A DNA stretch of 64,000 bases from JAZDIU01 sp043804635 (GCA_043804635.1 JAZDIU010000032.1:1-64000), one strand, 5' to 3'. Counted from the stretch's first letter, positions 1-9,158 are shown. Notes: generated by a model not told the origin, from the letters alone. Translations and numbers: made by a program.

Positions 1-712
1 TTCTGCCCTTGCCCTCGCTCTGGTACTCGGTCCACGCAAGGGTTTTCGTGAAAAAGAGTCTATGGAACCCTATAACATTACTATGGTTGTGCTGGGGGCA
101 GCCCTGCTCTGGTTCGGCTGGTTCGGTTTTAATGCCGGCAGCGCGCTTTCTGCCAGCGGCTTAGCTGCAAGCGCCTTCGTTGCTACGAACACAGCCGGAG
201 CTACTGCCGCCTTTACCTGGATGCTCCTCAGTTGGTTTCACCGCCGCCCCTCTCTTTTGGGTACAGCTACCGGCGCAGTCGTGGGGCTGGCAGCTGTTAC
301 CCCAGCGGCCGGTTTCATCCAGCCTTGGGCGGCCATACCAATCGGCATAGTCGCTTCCATACTCTCTTATTACACAATGCTCTTCAGGGCACGGAGAATG
401 GGTGTCGACGAGTCCCTTGACGTCTGGGCATGTCACGGCATCGGCGGGACCTGGGGGATACTAGCCACTGGTATTTTTGCTACGGTAGCCGTTAATGCGG
501 CCGGTGCCAACGGTCTGCTCTACGGCAACGGTATCCTGTTACTAAAACAATTAGCCGTGGTTGGGGTTGTCTGGGTATTTTCCTTCGGTATGAGCTGGAT
601 TTTAGCCAGCATCATCAAATTGTTCATCGGATTCAGAGTCACCGAAGTCGAGGAAAGGGTCGGTCTGGATATATCACAGCATGGAGAAAGAGCTTTTGGA
701 GGGATGCCGTAA
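1..712 (+). CDS. amt: Ammonium transporter Amt, C-terminal part (left edge truncated)
   Basis: This is the last ~237 residues of an Amt/Rh ammonium channel; the reading frame is open to the window edge, so the gene begins upstream. The visible part holds the family signature WFGWFGFNAGSAL and the segment ACHGIGGTWGILATGIFA, where the conserved His lines the conduction pore, within several hydrophobic membrane segments. The cytoplasmic tail (VTEVEERVGLDISQHGERAF) is the conserved Amt C-terminus that takes part in P-II control. The stop codon overlaps the ATG of the next gene (TAATG), so amt and the P-II gene are translationally coupled, the usual amtB-glnK arrangement. The internal ATG at 62 is not a real start, because homology to the family continues upstream of it. 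Confidence 0.95.
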   Translation, partial: SALALALVLGPRKGFREKESMEPYNITMVVLGAALLWFGWFGFNAGSALSASGLAASAFVATNTAGATAAFTWMLLSWFHRRPSLLGTATGAVVGLAAVTPAAGFIQPWAAIPIGIVASILSYYTMLFRARRMGVDESLDVWACHGIGGTWGILATGIFATVAVNAAGANGLLYGNGILLLKQLAVVGVVWVFSFGMSWILASIIKLFIGFRVTEVEERVGLDISQHGERAFGGMP

Positions 713-1092
713 TGAAAAAGATTGAAGCTATCATCAAAGAAGAGAAACTGGAGGCGGTAAAGAATGCCCTCGAAGAAAAGGGGTTTATCAGTCTCACCGT
801 GACCCCGGTCAGCGGGCGGGGAATGCAAAAGGGACTTAGCCTGCAATGGCGGGTCGGCGAATATCGGGTGGACCTGCTACCAAAATTAAAAGTAGAAATC
901 GTAGTCAGAGATGAGGACTACCCCACTGTGGTCGATATCGTCTGCGAAGCTGCCAGGACCGGAGAAATCGGCGACGGTATGATTTTCGTCCTGCCGGTAG
1001 AAGACTTATGCCGGGTCAGGACCGGAGAACGCGGCGAAGCGGCTTTAGCCTTGAAGAACAACGGCATTAAACAACCGGTCGGCCAAACTTAG
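712..1092 (+). CDS. glnK: Nitrogen regulatory protein P-II (GlnB/GlnK family)
   Basis: A 126-residue P-II signal protein, slightly longer than the usual 112. It senses ATP/ADP and 2-oxoglutarate and binds Amt to gate ammonium uptake. The T-loop carries Tyr51 (GEYRVDLLPK), the uridylylation site in many bacteria, and the C-terminal signature VRTGERGEAAL is intact. It overlaps amt by one base and precedes glnA. I use glnK because of the amt linkage; glnB is equally compatible with the sequence. Whether it is uridylylated here is unknown, since no GlnD is in view. Confidence 0.95.
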   Translation: MKKIEAIIKEEKLEAVKNALEEKGFISLTVTPVSGRGMQKGLSLQWRVGEYRVDLLPKLKVEIVVRDEDYPTVVDIVCEAARTGEIGDGMIFVLPVEDLCRVRTGERGEAALALKNNGIKQPVGQT

Positions 1093-1129
1093 TAAAAGGT
1101 TAAAAACATAAATTAAAAAGGAGGCAATA

Positions 1130-1156
1130 GTGCAACAATTTCTGCCCCGTTTTTGA
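1130..1156 (+). other. Possible 8-codon leader ORF with strong SD upstream of glnA
   Basis: A near-perfect Shine-Dalgarno (AAAAAGGAGG, 1115-1124) sits just before a GTG that opens only eight codons (VQQFLPRF) and then TGA. glnA itself starts 51 bases further on in another frame with its own SD. This could be a translated leader that affects glnA expression, or a leftover start region. Only the SD and the short frame support it. Confidence 0.3.
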
Positions 1157-1206
1157 AAATTTTGTGGTATGATTATGAATTAGCTTATATCGATAATGGA
1201 GGAACT

Positions 1207-2550
1207 ATGAGCGCTAAAAATAATAAAGAAGCCAAAGAATACGTCCTGAAAGTAGCCAAGGAGCAAGATGTCAGATTCATTCGAATGTGGTTCACTGATA
1301 TCCTGGGTTTTCTAAAAAGTTTTGCCATCACAATTCAGGAACTTGAGGCCGCTCTGGAAGAAGGCGTTGGATTCGATGGCTCATCGATTCAAGGCTTCGT
1401 CCGAATCGATGAAAGCGATATGATAGCCCAACCCGACCCTAACACCTTCCAGATGATTCCCTGGCGACCGAAAGAGCATGCCGCAGTTGCCCGGATGTTT
1501 TGCGATGTCCTGACACCAGCCCGCGAGCCCTTCGAAGGCGACCCCCGATTCGTGTTGAAGAGAAACTTAAAGCGAGCCTCCGATTTAGGCTACACCTACT
1601 ATGTTGGTCCCGAACTGGAATACTTCTATTTCAAAGATTCTACCTGCACCGAGCTTCTGGACAAGGGCGGATACTTCGATATGGACCCACACGATGCGGC
1701 TACCGACCTCAGAAGAGAGACCGTCCTAACCCTCGAAGAGATGGGAATTGCTATCGATAAATCTCATCACGAGGTCGCTAACAGCCAGCACGAAATCGAT
1801 ATGCATTACACCGATGCTCTGACTATGGCTGATAATGTAATGACCTACCGACTAGTAGTCAAGCAAATAGCCTTGCTGCACGGGGTTTACGCCACCTTTA
1901 TGCCCAAACCGATTTTCGGTATCAACGGCAGCGGTATGCACGTGCACCAGTCGCTATTTAGAGGTAATTCCAATGCCTTTTTCGACCGGAAGAATAAATA
2001 CCACCTTTCCAAGGAAGGACGAAGTTTTCTTGCCGGATTACTGAAGTACGCCCCTGAACTTACTGCGGTTACCAGCCAGTGGGTCAATTCCTATAAACGG
2101 CTTGTTCCCGGCTATGAAGCACCGGTATACCTCTCCTGGGCACAGCGCAATCGCTCCGACCTAATTCGCCAGCCAATGTATAAGGTTGGTAAAGAGAAAG
2201 AGACCCGCTTCGAACTTCGTTCTCCTGACCCGGCATGCAACCCGTATCTCTGCTTCAGCGTAATGCTGGCCGCCGGTCTGGAAGGCATCAAGCAACAGCT
2301 CGAATCGCCGGATCCAGTGGAGGAAAACGTCTATCATATGAGCGATGAAGAGAAGAAGAAACGCGGTATTGGAACTCTGCCCGCCAGCCTCTGGGAAGCG
2401 ATTCAGCTCACTGAAAAGAGCAAACTGGTACGCCAGGCTCTCGGCGACCACGTTTTTAACGCCTTTATCGAAAATAAGAAGATTGAATGGAATAAGTACC
2501 GGATTCAGGTTACCGACTACGAACTCCGAGAATATTTGCCCAAGCTCTAG
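1207..2550 (+). CDS. glnA: Glutamine synthetase, type I
   Basis: Converts glutamate, ammonia and ATP to glutamine in the cytoplasm. The protein has 447 residues, typical of GSI. The N-terminal beta-grasp carries VGFDGSSIQGF. Catalytic-domain signatures include the metal-ligand segment GPELEYFYF, the NGSGMHVHQS ATP/metal loop and RIPMY-like glutamate-binding features in the C-terminal half. A frame continues upstream to a TTG at 1153, but the ATG at 1207 has a GGAGGA box seven bases away and gives the usual GSI N-terminus, so I choose it. It follows amt/P-II and is followed by a strong terminator, so it is probably the last gene of this nitrogen operon. NrpR, encoded next, is a candidate regulator. 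Confidence 0.96.
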   Translation: MSAKNNKEAKEYVLKVAKEQDVRFIRMWFTDILGFLKSFAITIQELEAALEEGVGFDGSSIQGFVRIDESDMIAQPDPNTFQMIPWRPKEHAAVARMFCDVLTPAREPFEGDPRFVLKRNLKRASDLGYTYYVGPELEYFYFKDSTCTELLDKGGYFDMDPHDAATDLRRETVLTLEEMGIAIDKSHHEVANSQHEIDMHYTDALTMADNVMTYRLVVKQIALLHGVYATFMPKPIFGINGSGMHVHQSLFRGNSNAFFDRKNKYHLSKEGRSFLAGLLKYAPELTAVTSQWVNSYKRLVPGYEAPVYLSWAQRNRSDLIRQPMYKVGKEKETRFELRSPDPACNPYLCFSVMLAAGLEGIKQQLESPDPVEENVYHMSDEEKKKRGIGTLPASLWEAIQLTEKSKLVRQALGDHVFNAFIENKKIEWNKYRIQVTDYELREYLPKL

Positions 2551-2568
2551 AGCCAGCGAGAAGAGTTT

Positions 2569-2600
2569 AAAAGAGAGGGGGCGAACGCCCCCTCTCTTTT
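2569..2600 (+). terminator. Intrinsic terminator after glnA
   Basis: A perfect inverted repeat (AAAAGAGAGGGGGC over GCCCCCTCTCTTTT with a four-base loop) lies 18 bases after the glnA stop and ends in a TTTTA run. It should end the amt-glnK-glnA transcript and can act in both directions. Confidence 0.85.
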
Positions 2601-2663
2601 ATTTGCTGAAAGCTGACTACTGATAGCTAATCGCTAATAGCTATTTAGCTTTTTAGACGAAGG

Positions 2664-2672
2664 TGTTATAAT
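2664..2672 (+). promoter_or_regulatory. Extended -10 promoter of nrpR
   Basis: TGtTATAAT is a perfect extended -10 element, 32 bases before the nrpR ATG. A weak SD-like AAAGGAT lies between. The AGCTAAT/ATAGCTATT-rich stretch just upstream (about 2608-2650) contains short direct and inverted copies. It may be an operator, or just a copy of a dispersed intergenic repeat. Confidence 0.6.
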
Positions 2673-2704
2673 GGCTACAAAATAAACCAAAGGATAAAAA
2701 TTGT

Positions 2705-3700
2705 ATGGTTCAGGGTGCTACTTTTGAGACGGATAGGAAAATAATAACCATTCTCAAAGTCTTGAGCGAGTCATCGGAACCGTTAGGTTCAATCACTATT
2801 GCGCGTGAGCTGGAACGGCACGGTATTTTTCTAAGCGAAAGGGCAGTCAGATATCATCTTAGAATCACCGATGAACGCGGCTACACCGAGCCATTAGGCC
2901 GTGACGGCAGAACGCTAACTCCACAAGGCTTAGAGGAACTCAGAATAGCTCTAGCACCGGAGCAGGTCGGCTTTATCGTCGAGAAGCTGGAGCTGCTTGC
3001 CTTCCAGACTACCTTCGACCCGCAAAAACGGACCGGCCGAGTGCCGATAAACACGTCTTTTTTCCCCAAAGATAAGTTTAAAAAAGCATTATCGGCAATG
3101 AGCGGTGCCTTCAAGGCCGGGATGTGCATCTGCGACTTAGTAGCCACTGCAAATGAAGGTGAGAGACTCGGTTCGGTAGTCGTTCCGAACGGAAAGGTAG
3201 GCTTCGCTACCGTTTGCAGCGTGGTCATCAACGGAGTACTCCTTAAGTCCGGCGTGCCCGTGGGTTCCAGGTTCGGCGGAGTACTCGAAATCAAAAACAA
3301 CAAGCCAAGACGCTTTGTCGCCTTAATCAACTACTCGGGCACATCGATAGACCCTTCGGAGCAATATATTCGGGCGAGAATGACCAGCGTCAACGAAGCG
3401 GTGAAAACCGGCAGCGGGAAAATCCTGGCTAATTTTCGTGAGATACCAGCGCCGGCAAGGGCAACCGTTGAAGAGAAGACGGCCCTGCTCAAAGAAGCCG
3501 GCATCAAAGGTGTTTATGTCCTGGGTAATACCAGTGAGCCGGTTTGCCAGATTACAGTAGGTCTGAACCGAGTCGGTATAGTGCTGCTGGGCGGGTTAAA
3601 CCCTGTGGCTGCTGCCGCCGAGGCTGGAATCGAGGTCGAAAATATGGGTGAAAGCGGGTTACTTGATTTTGGACAATTAACCAGCTTTTGGAAACTCTAG
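2705..3700 (+). CDS. nrpR: NrpR-type transcriptional regulator (HTH + one NrpR/DUF128 domain)
   Basis: 331 residues. Residues ~10-75 form a winged-helix DNA-binding domain (ITIARELERHGIFLSERAVRYHLRI). The remainder is a single NrpR regulatory domain (formerly DUF128) with the typical GSVVVPNGKVGFATVCSVVI segment. In methanogenic archaea NrpR represses nif and glnA genes and is released by 2-oxoglutarate. Its place directly after amt-glnK-glnA suggests the same role here. This is a single-domain version, unlike archaeal proteins with two NrpR domains. I found no GGAA-N6-TTCC methanogen-type operator in the visible upstream regions. nadE follows 15 bases later and probably shares the transcript. 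Confidence 0.88.
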   Translation: MVQGATFETDRKIITILKVLSESSEPLGSITIARELERHGIFLSERAVRYHLRITDERGYTEPLGRDGRTLTPQGLEELRIALAPEQVGFIVEKLELLAFQTTFDPQKRTGRVPINTSFFPKDKFKKALSAMSGAFKAGMCICDLVATANEGERLGSVVVPNGKVGFATVCSVVINGVLLKSGVPVGSRFGGVLEIKNNKPRRFVALINYSGTSIDPSEQYIRARMTSVNEAVKTGSGKILANFREIPAPARATVEEKTALLKEAGIKGVYVLGNTSEPVCQITVGLNRVGIVLLGGLNPVAAAAEAGIEVENMGESGLLDFGQLTSFWKL

Positions 3701-3715
3701 CCGCAGAGATTAAAA

Positions 3716-5710
3716 ATGAGTATTCAACTGAGTAAAGACCTCGGATTTTTACGTATCGGAGCGGCCGTCCCCGAGCTTAGAGTCGCCGATGTGGATTTCA
3801 ACATTGCCGCCATCATCAAACTACTTAGAAAAGCCAGAAGAGAAGGCGTGCAGGTAGCAGTTTTCCCTGAGATGGCACTGACTGGTTATACTCTGGGCGA
3901 CTTAATACAGCAAGAAGCATTGCTGCTCAAAGTCCGAAACGGTTTAAAAGAAATTCTCAACGAGTCGGCTGGCAGTGCGATGGTTACCGCCATAGGTATG
4001 CCGTTATCCATCGACCAGAAGATTTTTAACTGCGCCGTCCTAGTAAGCTCCGGGCAAATTCTGGGTGTCGTGCCTAAAATATTTTTGCCATCGTATAAAG
4101 AATTCTATGAAGACCGCTGGTTCTCTTCCGGCATCGAGGCTCGCTCCGATTGCATCGAGCTTTGCGGACAGCGGGTCCCCTTCGGCACAGACTTGCTTTT
4201 CAGGCTGCGAGAAATACCCTCGGCAATAATCGGGGTCGAAATCTGCGAAGATTTATGGATTCCACTTTCACCCCACGAAAGTCAGGCAATGGCTGGTGCC
4301 ACTGTTCTGCTTAACCTTTCCGCCAGCAACGAGATACTGGGTAAGTCAGACTGGCGCCGGACAATGGTATCCTCCGAATCCGGCCGGTGTGTTGCCGCTT
4401 ATTGCTACGCATCTTCCGGAATCGGGGAATCATCGAATGACGTTATTTACAGCGGACATGCTATGATTGCCGAAAACGGCGTCATACTCGAAGAATCGAA
4501 CCGATTATCAGCCGGGTCTCAGCTTTTAATCTCCGATATCGACCTCGACCGGCTTGTTCACGACCGCCGTTCCGTTACCAGCTTCCGCGATGTTTCCGAA
4601 CCGCCGAAATCATTCAGGGTCGTAGAGACACAGGCCCGAGACGTTAATGCGAGTAAATTGCGGCGGAAACTCGACCCATATCCCTTCGTTCCAGCGGATC
4701 CGGCAAGAAGGACGGAAAGGTGCAAGGAAATCTTTGCAATGCAGGTAGCCGCTCTTGCCAAGAAGCTTTCGGGAGCACATACCGACTGCCTCGTCATCGG
4801 AATTTCCGGAGGTCTCGATTCTACGTTGGCGCTCCTGGTAGCGGTAAGAACTATGGATTTTATCGGTTTGCCGAGAAAAAACGCCTACGCCTACACTATG
4901 CCCGGCTTCGGCACTACCCGGAGGACGAAAAATAATGCCACGAAGCTCTGCCAAGCACTCGGTGTTACTTTCGAAGAGGTGGATATTATCCGCACCTCGC
5001 GAGCACATCTGAAAGACCTGGGACACGAGGGCGAACAAGACGTGGTTTTTGAAAACGTGCAAGCCCGCTACCGCACTGAATTTCTTTTTAATAAAGCTAA
5101 CGCACTTAAGGGGATTAATCTAGGAACGGGCGACCTTACCGAAGTTGCCCTGGGCTGGAGCACTTTTGCCGGAGACCAGATATCACATTATCATATCAAC
5201 GTGTCCGTCCCAAAGACGCTGGTCCGCTTTCTCGTCAGATGGGTTGCCGATGAAGAATTAGCCGATTCTTCGGCACAAAAGATTTTATACGATATTCTGG
5301 AAACGCCCATTTCCCCCGAGTTGCTCCGACCGGAGAAAGGTAGAATTATCCAGAAGAGCGAAGAAATAATCGGACCGGTTGAGCTAGCTGATTTCTATCT
5401 TTATCCGTTTATCCGCTTCGGGATGCGGCCGGGGAGAATTCTGTACCTGGCGAATGAAGTAAGGCAGCGCGGGCTTTTCGAGGGTAAATATTCCCTTGAC
5501 GACCTGTATAAATGGCTTAAGAGTTTTATCGACCGGTTCTTCGCCAACCAGTTCAAAAGGACCTGCTTACCAGAGGGACCTAAAGTGGGTTCGGTTAGTC
5601 TGTCGCCGAGAGGAGACTGGCGGATGCCCTCCGATGCTGAGACCGGACTCTGGCTCGAAGACCTTAAAGCGATGTATGATAAACTGCGCGCCAGCAATCA
5701 TAAATCTTAA
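3716..5710 (+). CDS. nadE: Glutamine-dependent NAD+ synthetase
   Basis: 664 residues in two domains. Residues ~10-290 are a carbon-nitrogen hydrolase (glutaminase) domain with an intact Glu-Lys-Cys triad at E52 (FPEMALTGY), K121 (PKIFLPSYKEF) and C177 (EICEDLW). Residues ~335-660 are the ATP-pyrophosphatase synthetase domain with the P-loop SGGLDS at 364-369. The enzyme amidates deamido-NAD using ammonia channelled from glutamine, the last step of NAD synthesis. It lies 15 bases after nrpR and ends one base from the end of the convergent radical SAM gene, leaving no room for a separate terminator. Confidence 0.95.
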   Translation: MSIQLSKDLGFLRIGAAVPELRVADVDFNIAAIIKLLRKARREGVQVAVFPEMALTGYTLGDLIQQEALLLKVRNGLKEILNESAGSAMVTAIGMPLSIDQKIFNCAVLVSSGQILGVVPKIFLPSYKEFYEDRWFSSGIEARSDCIELCGQRVPFGTDLLFRLREIPSAIIGVEICEDLWIPLSPHESQAMAGATVLLNLSASNEILGKSDWRRTMVSSESGRCVAAYCYASSGIGESSNDVIYSGHAMIAENGVILEESNRLSAGSQLLISDIDLDRLVHDRRSVTSFRDVSEPPKSFRVVETQARDVNASKLRRKLDPYPFVPADPARRTERCKEIFAMQVAALAKKLSGAHTDCLVIGISGGLDSTLALLVAVRTMDFIGLPRKNAYAYTMPGFGTTRRTKNNATKLCQALGVTFEEVDIIRTSRAHLKDLGHEGEQDVVFENVQARYRTEFLFNKANALKGINLGTGDLTEVALGWSTFAGDQISHYHINVSVPKTLVRFLVRWVADEELADSSAQKILYDILETPISPELLRPEKGRIIQKSEEIIGPVELADFYLYPFIRFGMRPGRILYLANEVRQRGLFEGKYSLDDLYKWLKSFIDRFFANQFKRTCLPEGPKVGSVSLSPRGDWRMPSDAETGLWLEDLKAMYDKLRASNHKS

Positions 5711-5711
5711 A

Positions 5712-6725
5712 TCACAATTTCCTACCGAACCTCAACTGTTCCCATTCTGCAGGATACTTCTGGTTTAGCAGGTTCCAAAAACTGAGACGGCTCAAAGCGC
5801 CGCGGCTCTGCTTAACAAAGCCATTACAATCGATAACCGAATAAGAATAACCTTTGTCCAGGACTTCTTTCATAATATCTTCGACGAGACCGCCATCGTC
5901 CATTACCGGATAATATGCCTGATAAATATTGACTTCACCCAGAGCTTTCTCCATTTTCTTAAGCTGTGCTTGGCTGGTAATTTCAATCTGGCACATATCC
6001 AGATGCTTGACACCAATGTCTTCTATAATCGGCAGCATTTCAAATAGCTTTTGCCGGTGAGGCGGCCAGCAGGGCGTTTCTACGGTAACCGTGGGAATAT
6101 GCTTAACTGCCAGCCTCATATTGTCATAAACTTCTTTAGAGAAGTTAGTGGCTCCCGGATGAATTCTCACTTCATCGAAGCCCATTGACTGTAACCTCAA
6201 GGTATTGTCCAAGTCCAGCAAAGTTCCGTTAGTGTAGAGCTTAGCCCACCCTTTCGTTCCCATAAAAGGGTCGACTACGTTCCTAAAAAACCTCATACAA
6301 TCCTCAATGGCAGGAAGGTAGAGCAGTGGCTCACCGACGCCGCTGAACTCATAATATTGCATTTTGCAATCGGTAATAATCCGACGCTTTTCCGCTGAAA
6401 GATACCTGGTTATGGTATCTTTCCATTCCTCATTAATCTTCCAGCCTTCGGGGACGATCGGATTTTGACTCACTATATGAGGTTCAAAACAGTAGACACA
6501 ATCCAGGTTACAAACATCGGGCAGGCCGACGTGCCTGCCCAGCATAAGTCCGTAATGATATGCATCCGAATAGAAGCATCCATAGCATCCCGGCGAAACG
6601 TCTTCACCGATATAAGCACAACTACCGTGACACTTGAACTTCAGCCCTTTTAACTTTTCCTGCCTTTCAATCTTAGTTTTGTAGGCTTGCTGAACCGGAA
6701 TTATTTTAATCAGCTGTGACCTCAC
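5712..6725 (-). CDS. Radical SAM domain protein
   Basis: 337 residues with the radical SAM cluster motif CNLDCVYC near residues 75-82. Upstream lies a second Cys-rich segment (CHGSCAYIGEDVSPGCYGCF) that may bind another metal centre. The SAM-binding region (EFSGVGEPLLY) is recognisable. The start is uncertain: the first candidate is GTG at 6725 with a purine-rich AGAGG too close to it. The closest family and substrate are not clear to me; it could modify a protein or cofactor. It lies just downstream of mutS2 on the same strand (22-base gap after the mutS2 stop) and may be its distal operon partner. Confidence 0.8.
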   Translation of the reverse strand: MRSQLIKIIPVQQAYKTKIERQEKLKGLKFKCHGSCAYIGEDVSPGCYGCFYSDAYHYGLMLGRHVGLPDVCNLDCVYCFEPHIVSQNPIVPEGWKINEEWKDTITRYLSAEKRRIITDCKMQYYEFSGVGEPLLYLPAIEDCMRFFRNVVDPFMGTKGWAKLYTNGTLLDLDNTLRLQSMGFDEVRIHPGATNFSKEVYDNMRLAVKHIPTVTVETPCWPPHRQKLFEMLPIIEDIGVKHLDMCQIEITSQAQLKKMEKALGEVNIYQAYYPVMDDGGLVEDIMKEVLDKGYSYSVIDCNGFVKQSRGALSRLSFWNLLNQKYPAEWEQLRFGRKL

Positions 6726-6747
6726 CTCTTGTTTAGAATCAAAATAT

Positions 6748-9093
6748 TTACAAGCTGACTACTGTAACCCCATCCCCACCCTCGTTCGATTTACCGGGAC
6801 GAAATGATTTTACCAGCGGACTGGCAGCCAGAAAATCTCTGACTATCTGACGCACCGTTCCCGTGGCTATGCCATGGATAATCAACACCTCGTTCCTGTT
6901 GGCTAGAGTGGCATCGCTGAGATAGCTATCCAGTGCCACTTCGACTTCGTCAGCCCGTTTACCCCTGAGGTCGATCTCAGACGGAACAGCTTTAGGAGAC
7001 GGAATCTTTATATAAGGAGTCGCCGGCTGTGGCACAATCTCCCCGATTATTTTATCCATGCTATCCATACTAACCCGGAGTTTTATCTGTCCAGCCTGGA
7101 CCTCGACTTCCCGTGCAGGTTCGTAAATAGATAATACCGTTCCTCTCAGATTAATATCTCTTAAATACACGGTGTCGCCTACCGAAATATTCTGGGTGAT
7201 TTCAGTTTCAAGCGACTGCGGAGTCCAGCTTTCGGTTTTTAATTTGGTATGCGTTTCCGCCAGCATTTTCTTCGCCTTAGTAACGGTTTCTACATTCTTC
7301 TTCTTGCGCAGCTCGGAGCTTACCAGCCGGATTTGTTTATGAAGCTCAGCAGCTTCACGGACAATCTTATCCCTGGCTTCCTGGACGACCTTCTGCTCTT
7401 TAATTTTTAACTCGGCAAGCCTGCCTTCAAGTTCTATCCGCCGCACTTCGGCATCATCTTTTTCTTTTTCCAGAAGTTCTCTTGCAGCTTCAATCTTTTG
7501 CTTTTCTGCCATAACGTCAGCCAGCGCCGCATCGAGGTCGAGAGCACCTTTCGAAAGCATCGCTCTGGCTTCGTTAATGATTTTACCCGGCACACCCAGC
7601 CGGGCGGCCGTTGCCAGTGCATTACTGCCCCCCGGAATACCCAGCGTCATATGGTAAGTCGGCAGCAAAGTTGCCGGGTCGAAATCAAACGATGCGTTTT
7701 GCAGCCCGGGTGTAGTATGAGCAAACGCCTTTAAATCACTATAATGCGTCGTTGATACAATTAACGTTCCCGAAGCTAAGAAATGAAGCAGGATAGAACG
7801 GGCTAAAGCCGAACCTTCGGCGGGGTCGGTGCTCGTCCCCAGTTCGTCCAGAAGGACCAGACTCCTTTCGGTAGCATTATTTATAATACGCACGATATTT
7901 CCCATATGCCAGCTAAAACTAGATAGAGTTTGTTCTATACTTTGCTCGTCACCGATATCGGCAAATACGTTATCGAGTATGGGAATCTGAGTTTCGGGAG
8001 CCGCCGGAATCGGCATTCCGGACTGTGTCATCAGGCTCAGCAGACCGACCGTCTTCAAAGCTACGGTTTTACCTCCGGTATTGGGACCTGTGATGACTAG
8101 GATTGAGAAATCCCGGCCGATTTCGACGGAGAGAGGCACGGCTCCCGGACCAATCAAAGGATGTCTGGCATTAACCAGTTTGATGGAAGCCCGCGAACCA
8201 TCTTCGGATGGGTTAATTAACTTTGGCTCGCTGCCCTTCACCTCACGGGCATATCGCGCCTTAGCCAGAGCTAAATCTAGCTCAGCAAGTCGTTGAATGC
8301 TCTCTAAAAGCTCAGACTCATAAGTGCCTACGGTCGAACTAAGCTCACGGAGGATTCTCTCTATCTCGCGTTTCTCCGCCGAAACCAGTTCACGGACGTT
8401 ATTACCCATTTCAACCGTTGCCCACGGCTCGACAAACAGGGTAGCTCCGGTATTAGAAACATCGTGGGTAATTCCCTCGATATCTTTCCGGTATTCCGCC
8501 CTAACCGGGATGACAAACCGACCTTCCCGCTCGGTAATTATGGAATCCTGGACTATCTTCTGACCTTTAGGTGTTCTTATTATCTCATCCAGACGTTCTC
8601 GTAAGGACTGCCTGACTTCCCTCAATTGTGCCCGGATACCAGCCAGCTTCGTCGATGCCCGGTCGAGTATCTCGCCACTGGGTGAAAAACAATGAATAAT
8701 CTGCTTCTCCAAATCGGGAAGTTCAACGATGTCTTTACAAATATCCCATAGCAAGGGCGCTTCGGCTGAGACCTCAGACAGACTACTTCGCATATATCTC
8801 ATCGTCGCTAAAGTCCGCTGAATATCGATAAGGCCCATCGGCTCGATTATGCTGCCTAATGCAGCCATTTTGACTTTCTCACGGATATCGGAAGCCCCTC
8901 CAATATCAAGACTACCCCGTTCCAGCAAGTGCCGAGCTTCCGCCGATTGCCTGAGCCACAATGAGACCTGGCTGTAATCGACAACTGGCTTCAGATTAAG
9001 AGCAAGCTCGCGGCTGACAGGGAATGACGTATACCGCGCCAGTATTTCTCTGACTTCAAAAAACTCCAGTATTTCCAGGCTTTTGTCATCCAT
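6748..9093 (-). CDS. mutS2: Endonuclease MutS2
   Basis: 781 residues. It has a MutS core/lever region, an ATPase domain with Walker A TGPNTGGKT and LLDELGTSTDP Walker B, and a long charged coiled coil (~residues 490-620) expected for MutS2. The C-terminal Smr nuclease domain carries IDLRG and the variant HGIATG in place of the usual HGxGTG. Family members suppress homologous recombination or rescue collided ribosomes; they are not mismatch repair proteins. The frame opens at 9135, but the ATG at 9093 gives the family N-terminus (MDDKSLEILEF). An extended -10 (TGtTATAAT, 9106-9114) sits 12 bases before it, so the 5' leader would be only a few bases. The adjacent GT2 gene is divergent. Confidence 0.93.
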   Translation of the reverse strand: MDDKSLEILEFFEVREILARYTSFPVSRELALNLKPVVDYSQVSLWLRQSAEARHLLERGSLDIGGASDIREKVKMAALGSIIEPMGLIDIQRTLATMRYMRSSLSEVSAEAPLLWDICKDIVELPDLEKQIIHCFSPSGEILDRASTKLAGIRAQLREVRQSLRERLDEIIRTPKGQKIVQDSIITEREGRFVIPVRAEYRKDIEGITHDVSNTGATLFVEPWATVEMGNNVRELVSAEKREIERILRELSSTVGTYESELLESIQRLAELDLALAKARYAREVKGSEPKLINPSEDGSRASIKLVNARHPLIGPGAVPLSVEIGRDFSILVITGPNTGGKTVALKTVGLLSLMTQSGMPIPAAPETQIPILDNVFADIGDEQSIEQTLSSFSWHMGNIVRIINNATERSLVLLDELGTSTDPAEGSALARSILLHFLASGTLIVSTTHYSDLKAFAHTTPGLQNASFDFDPATLLPTYHMTLGIPGGSNALATAARLGVPGKIINEARAMLSKGALDLDAALADVMAEKQKIEAARELLEKEKDDAEVRRIELEGRLAELKIKEQKVVQEARDKIVREAAELHKQIRLVSSELRKKKNVETVTKAKKMLAETHTKLKTESWTPQSLETEITQNISVGDTVYLRDINLRGTVLSIYEPAREVEVQAGQIKLRVSMDSMDKIIGEIVPQPATPYIKIPSPKAVPSEIDLRGKRADEVEVALDSYLSDATLANRNEVLIIHGIATGTVRQIVRDFLAASPLVKSFRPGKSNEGGDGVTVVSL

Positions 9094-9105
9094 AAACCAA
9101 AGGTG

Positions 9106-9114
9106 ATTATAACA
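9106..9114 (-). promoter_or_regulatory. Extended -10 of mutS2
   Basis: TGtTATAAT on the minus strand, 12 bases before the mutS2 ATG and without an SD in between. This predicts a very short (about 5-base) or absent 5' leader. Confidence 0.6.
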
Positions 9115-9149
9115 TTGCCCTGACCTGCAAAGCACCTTTTCAGACGATA

Positions 9150-9158
9150 TGATAGAAT
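9150..9158 (+). promoter_or_regulatory. Extended -10 of the GT2-GtrA gene
   Basis: TGaTAGAAT, ten bases before the ATG at 9169. No SD lies between, so initiation is probably leaderless or nearly so. This element overlaps the alternative ATG at 9157 and argues against that start. Confidence 0.55.

Noticed and set aside
1093..1206. Methanogen-type NrpR operator (GGAA-N6-TTCC) before glnA
   Set aside because: No such palindrome is present here or before nrpR; the amt promoter lies outside the window.
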